NCBI RefSeq assembly: GCF_003046425.1
Contig: NZ_QAJG01000004.1
Location: 162,501-167,500, forward strand
Direction: 5' to 3'
From: Leptospira borgpetersenii serovar Javanica
GTDB lineage: Bacteria > Spirochaetota > Leptospiria > Leptospirales > Leptospiraceae
Length of the DNA: 5,000 nucleotides
The position numbers and the translations under genes were made by a program. Shown here one piece after another: positions 1 to 5,000 of this stretch. The notes beneath the pieces were generated by a model that had not been told where the DNA came from, did no database searches, and saw only the letters and a program-made list of their open reading frames with translations. Every line of letters starts with the position of its first letter. The stretch's first letter is position 1.

Positions 1-60
<60 letters not shown>

Positions 61-64
61 ATTC

Positions 65-260
<196 letters not shown>

Positions 261-275
261 CTTTCCAAGAAAGTA

Positions 276-302
276 ATTTTAAAATCTTTTCCGGCATGAC
301 AA
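276..302 (-). promoter_or_regulatory. Candidate sigma-70 type promoter for rpmH-rnpA
   Basis: On the minus strand TTGTCA (297-302) is a 5 of 6 match to the -35 box and TAAAAT (276-281) a 5 of 6 match to the -10 box. The spacer is 15 bases, shorter than the preferred 16-18, which lowers confidence. Transcription would begin about 40 bases upstream of rpmH. A second possible -35 (TTGACT) lies further upstream but has no good partner. Confidence 0.35.
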
Positions 303-364
303 GAGCTTTCTAAAAATGCTCCGAGTCAATTTATATATCCAGTTTGGATCTTTATCGGGAATTC

Positions 365-411
<47 letters not shown>

Positions 412-450
412 AAACCGACAGAGAATTATTAGAATCGACCCTCTGCTTAA

Positions 451-584
<134 letters not shown>

Positions 585-586
585 GG

Positions 587-604
587 ACAGGTTCGCGTAC
601 CTGT
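587..604 (-). repeat. Small hairpin just upstream of the 5S gene
   Basis: ACAGGT and ACCTGT form a perfect 6-bp stem around a 6-base loop, ending about 10 bases before the mature 5S 5' end. It would lie in the precursor leader if transcription starts near the TATAAA at 604-609. A role in 5S maturation is inference only. Confidence 0.4.
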
Positions 605-633
605 TTATACGGTCAATCGAAAATCGATAAAAA
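604..633 (-). promoter_or_regulatory. Candidate promoter of the 5S rRNA gene
   Basis: On the minus strand TATAAA (604-609) is a good -10 box, with a weak TTTTTA (628-633) at an 18-base spacing. A start about seven bases downstream would give a leader of about 20 bases. A nearby TTGACC looks like a -35 box, but its spacing puts no usable -10 in place. With no rRNA gene upstream, the 5S needs a promoter here, which supports the general location more than the exact boxes. Confidence 0.3.
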
Positions 634-910
634 AGAGTAAATTTTACACGAAGTCGGTTCGTAAAATCGATGCTGTTCAAAATCGAAATACAATGGAAAA
701 AGCCTACCTTAGTCTTTTAAATTCTTTCTTTTTTCTCATCTTTGTGTTTATAAACCCGAAATCGTTCCTCGCTTTCAAGATCAATACTCACAAGTTGAAA
801 CAGGCTTTTAGACAAAATTGCCCCTTCTGGACTTGGAAAACGTGGGTTAGATGCGAAGCATTTACCACAAAACAAGAAAACCAACAAAAGGAACTAAGAA
901 GTTGTCCATT

Positions 911-1085
911 CAGAGGACTGAGGACTGACGAACTTCGCTTCGCTCGTTCTAGACAGAGGACAGAAAGAGACGGAGTGATATTACATCACGAATTTAGAAT
1001 GCAGTTTGCGAAGACAGAAAAAAGAACAAAGGAAGCTACATTAGCAAAACGAATTGCTTTTCGAAGAAAAGCCTTCAGTCCTCTG
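911..1085. repeat. Cluster of short direct and inverted repeats (CAGAGGACTGA family)
   Basis: CAGAGGACTGA at 911-921 recurs as its exact reverse complement at 1075-1085. A related ACAGAGGACAGA lies at about 953-964, and GAGGACTGAGGACTGA at 914 onward is an internal tandem of GAGGACT. The C-rich side GAACTTCGCTTCGCTCGTTC (930-949) separates two of the copies and carries a TTCGC tandem. The inverted 11-mers could form a stem with a loop of about 150 bases, but scattered intergenic repeat units are the simpler reading. Function unknown. Confidence 0.55.
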
Positions 1086-1269
1086 TCTTCTGAACGTAGG
1101 AATGAATGTCCACAAAGAAACGATCAGAATCGCGTATTTAACGAGCAATTCTAAGGAAGCAGTGAAAGAACAACAGATAAAACATATGAGGTTCAGATCA
1201 AAAAATCCATCCAAAAGTTAAAATCAGAATTAAATTCATTGTTGTTATGAAGCCGGCATTAGCACCTAA

Positions 1270-1293
1270 AGTACAAAAGTATCCACTTGTACT
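1270..1293. repeat. Perfect 7-bp inverted repeat (AGTACAA / TTGTACT)
   Basis: AGTACAA at 1270-1276 and TTGTACT at 1287-1293 enclose a 10-base spacer. No T-run follows on either strand, so it is not a standard terminator. It could be an operator-like dyad or an end of a decayed element. Confidence 0.35.
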
Positions 1294-1335
1294 GAACTGA
1301 CCGTTTTAAAATGTTTCAGAATAGAACGCACATTC

Positions 1336-1470
1336 TCAATAATATTCCAAAGGTCCGAACATTTCTTCGGGTGTATTAAAAACCGCTTGATAAACGGGAG
1401 TGTCCGAATCACGCAGAGCGGTATCTTTCTGCAACTCGTTAGACAAAAGATTTTTACACGTAATTCTTGA
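1336..1470 (-). pseudogene. Possible coding relic, unknown family
   Basis: A 44-codon open frame on the minus strand, ending in TGA at 1336-1338, reads like real protein: [20 protein letters not shown] is followed by [19 protein letters not shown]. It has no ATG start and is closed upstream by a TAG at 1471-1473. The -1 neighbouring frame just upstream reads PDLVKNYV, so a frameshift may separate two pieces of one older gene. I do not recognise the family. The protein-like composition is the only evidence, so this may be chance. Confidence 0.3.
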
Positions 1471-1530
1471 CTAAATCCGGCTAAAATGCAGGTAGAACGA
1501 GGTGCAATTAATTGATTGGCTTATGAAACG

Positions 1531-3881
<2,351 letters not shown>

Positions 3882-3923
3882 AGTTCTTTTTAATTGAATC
3901 TTTTTATTGCCCAGTATTCCTCT

Positions 3924-3947
3924 TAAATGGTTAAACAAAACCATTTA
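3924..3947. repeat. 9-bp inverted repeat between the avtA relic and the 775-residue gene
   Basis: TAAATGGTT (3924-3932) and AACCATTTA (3939-3947) are perfect reverse complements with a 6-base loop. The dyad overlaps the stop codon of the avtA relic and lies about 65 bases before the start of the large gene. No U-run follows on the minus strand and only a broken one (TTTCG) on the plus strand, so a terminator call is weak. An operator for the large gene is also possible. Confidence 0.4.
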
Positions 3948-4093
3948 TTTCGAGAATTTTTCCAACCCGATTCTCAAAATTCCTTTTTCGATCTCTTTAC
4001 TTTCCCGAACAAAGCTCAATCGAAAACATTCCTGTCTATGAGACCCGTTTGGATCGGTTCCTGGAAAAAAAGTTTCACCGGGAACAATAATTA

Positions 4094-4213
<120 letters not shown>

Positions 4214-4259
4214 TAATTATGCCCGCTTTCTTCAAAATTGGATCAAGATCGTTAACAAG

Positions 4260-4292
<33 letters not shown>

Positions 4293-4383
4293 AAAAGCGA
4301 CTTCGCCTTGATGAATCCGATAGTCGATCTTGGAACTCCAATTTTTTGGAATTACCTACTGGACAAAAACCGATTTCTTATGA

Positions 4384-4407
4384 TAAAAAAGTAATATTAC
4401 TTTTTTA
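4384..4407. repeat. Perfect 24-bp palindrome in a likely second insertion in the avtA relic
   Basis: TAAAAAAGTAAT is followed directly by its exact reverse complement, with no spacer. It lies in a stretch (about 4356-4455) with no aminotransferase similarity. The distance from the SETALVF piece to the [12 protein letters not shown] piece is about 115 bases longer than in the family, so an insertion of about that length is inferred here. On either strand a transcript would form an A/U-rich stem ending in six U residues. Confidence 0.8.
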
Positions 4408-4435
4408 CATAAAAACCTGTCCCAAAAGAAACTAA

Positions 4436-4458
4436 AGTGCTGCTCTTTAAGGAGCACT
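4436..4458. repeat. 6-bp inverted repeat (AGTGCT / AGCACT)
   Basis: AGTGCT (4436-4441) and AGCACT (4453-4458) enclose 11 bases. It lies at the right edge of the stretch that lacks aminotransferase similarity and may mark one side of the inferred second insertion. Confidence 0.35.
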
Positions 4459-4858
4459 CGAAAAAACTAAAGCCGTCTCACTTCTATTGGCGTTCGACGG
4501 AATTTGGGACGTGCTGTAAATCTTTCCAACGACCCGAACGAAAAAGATCCAACTCAATAAACTGGCCCGGATCGGCAATCGTCAAGTTGACAATCGAATT
4601 GCCCTTACGTAACTGGCGGTCGTTTTAGAATCACCCAGTACAAAACCGGTACGAACTCCCGGAGGAACAGCTTAGAAAGTATAAATCCCTGGATCATTCT
4701 CAGCTTTGTGAATAAAGGAATTTTTTCCAAAAACCATGTTGGGATTCGTAAGCATTGTCGACCAATAAAGGAATCTCTGCATGATTTGCTATTTCAACCA
4801 AAAACTCAAGTTCCCGATCCGTAATCAAGCTATCGATCAGATTCGTAAGTCGCGAAAT

Positions 4859-5000
4859 AGCGGTTTCTCATAAGAATTATTTACAACATTTTGTTATTTT
4901 TTGATTTTATAAAGTTGCCTTTACATATTAATTGAGAAGGAATCTTCGAATGTATTGTTTTTTTTATTGGAAAATATCTCTACAAAGGGACTTTCGAATT
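4859..5000. other. AT-rich sequence upstream of the avtA relic, no gene seen
   Basis: The missing first half of the aminotransferase is not here. The sequence switches abruptly to very AT-rich, stop-rich DNA with runs such as TTTTTTTTATTGG near 4967. This marks the truncation point of the relic, probably from a deletion or rearrangement. Confidence 0.5.

Larger units (their letters stand above)
634..1530. other. Gene-poor spacer between the 5S gene and the 775-residue gene
   Basis: I see no convincing gene in this stretch. The left part is AT-rich. From about 900 to 1100 it is rich in purine-heavy short repeats (next entry). A plus-strand open frame (693-1154) and a minus-strand frame with a TTG start (1041-1214, containing [20 protein letters not shown]) cross the repeats. 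Neither has a ribosome binding site or a recognisable domain. Both most likely reflect the repeat composition or decayed sequence. A 7-bp hairpin lies at 1270-1293 and a possible minus-strand coding relic at 1336-1470. Confidence 0.6.

Noticed and set aside
693..1154. Plus-strand open frame of 153 codons
   Set aside because: No ribosome binding site before the ATG, no recognisable domain, and the second half is a Lys/Arg/Gln/Glu-rich translation of the purine-rich repeat cluster.
1041..1214. Minus-strand 57-codon frame with a hydrophobic stretch and a TTG start
   Set aside because: No ribosome binding site, and its C-terminal part is translated from the repeat cluster. It may be a relic but cannot be supported as a gene.
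4437..4628. Plus-strand open frame of 63 codons
   Set aside because: It is antisense to recognisable aminotransferase sequence ([15 protein letters not shown]) and crosses the inferred second insertion.

Overview
The window looks like chromosomal DNA of a pathogenic-clade Leptospira (spirochaete). The evidence is the AT-rich base composition, a 5S rRNA gene standing alone rather than in a 16S-23S-5S operon (typical of Leptospira), an rpmH-rnpA pair, and long gene-poor spacers with decayed genes and short repeats. The genus call rests on recognition, not on a database search.

Layout. All recognisable genes lie on the minus strand and are read here from high to low coordinates. At the right end (3945-4858) is a broken valine-pyruvate-type aminotransferase (avtA-like). 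It has lost its first half, has several frameshifts and stops, and carries a well-delimited 120-bp MITE-like insertion (4094-4213). The insertion has 10-bp terminal inverted repeats, a TAATTA target duplication and an internal perfect 14-bp hairpin. A second insertion of about 100 bp is inferred around 4360-4455 and holds a perfect 24-bp palindrome. Next comes a large intact gene (1531-3858) for a 775-residue protein of unknown function with two adjacent membrane segments. A gene-poor stretch of about 950 bases (577-1530) follows, with repeats, hairpins and one possible coding relic. Then come the lone 5S rRNA gene (460-576), rpmH for ribosomal protein L34 (65-226), and the first codons of rnpA (1-54), which runs off the left edge and has no ordinary start codon.

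How the parts relate. rpmH and rnpA form the usual translation/RNA-processing pair and are probably co-transcribed. The 5S gene has its own candidate promoter and a U-run after its closing stem, so it is probably a separate unit. The 775-residue gene has no visible operon partner. No defence system, CRISPR array, tRNA or complete transposon is visible. The most interesting material is the small insertion element in the aminotransferase relic and the start of rnpA.
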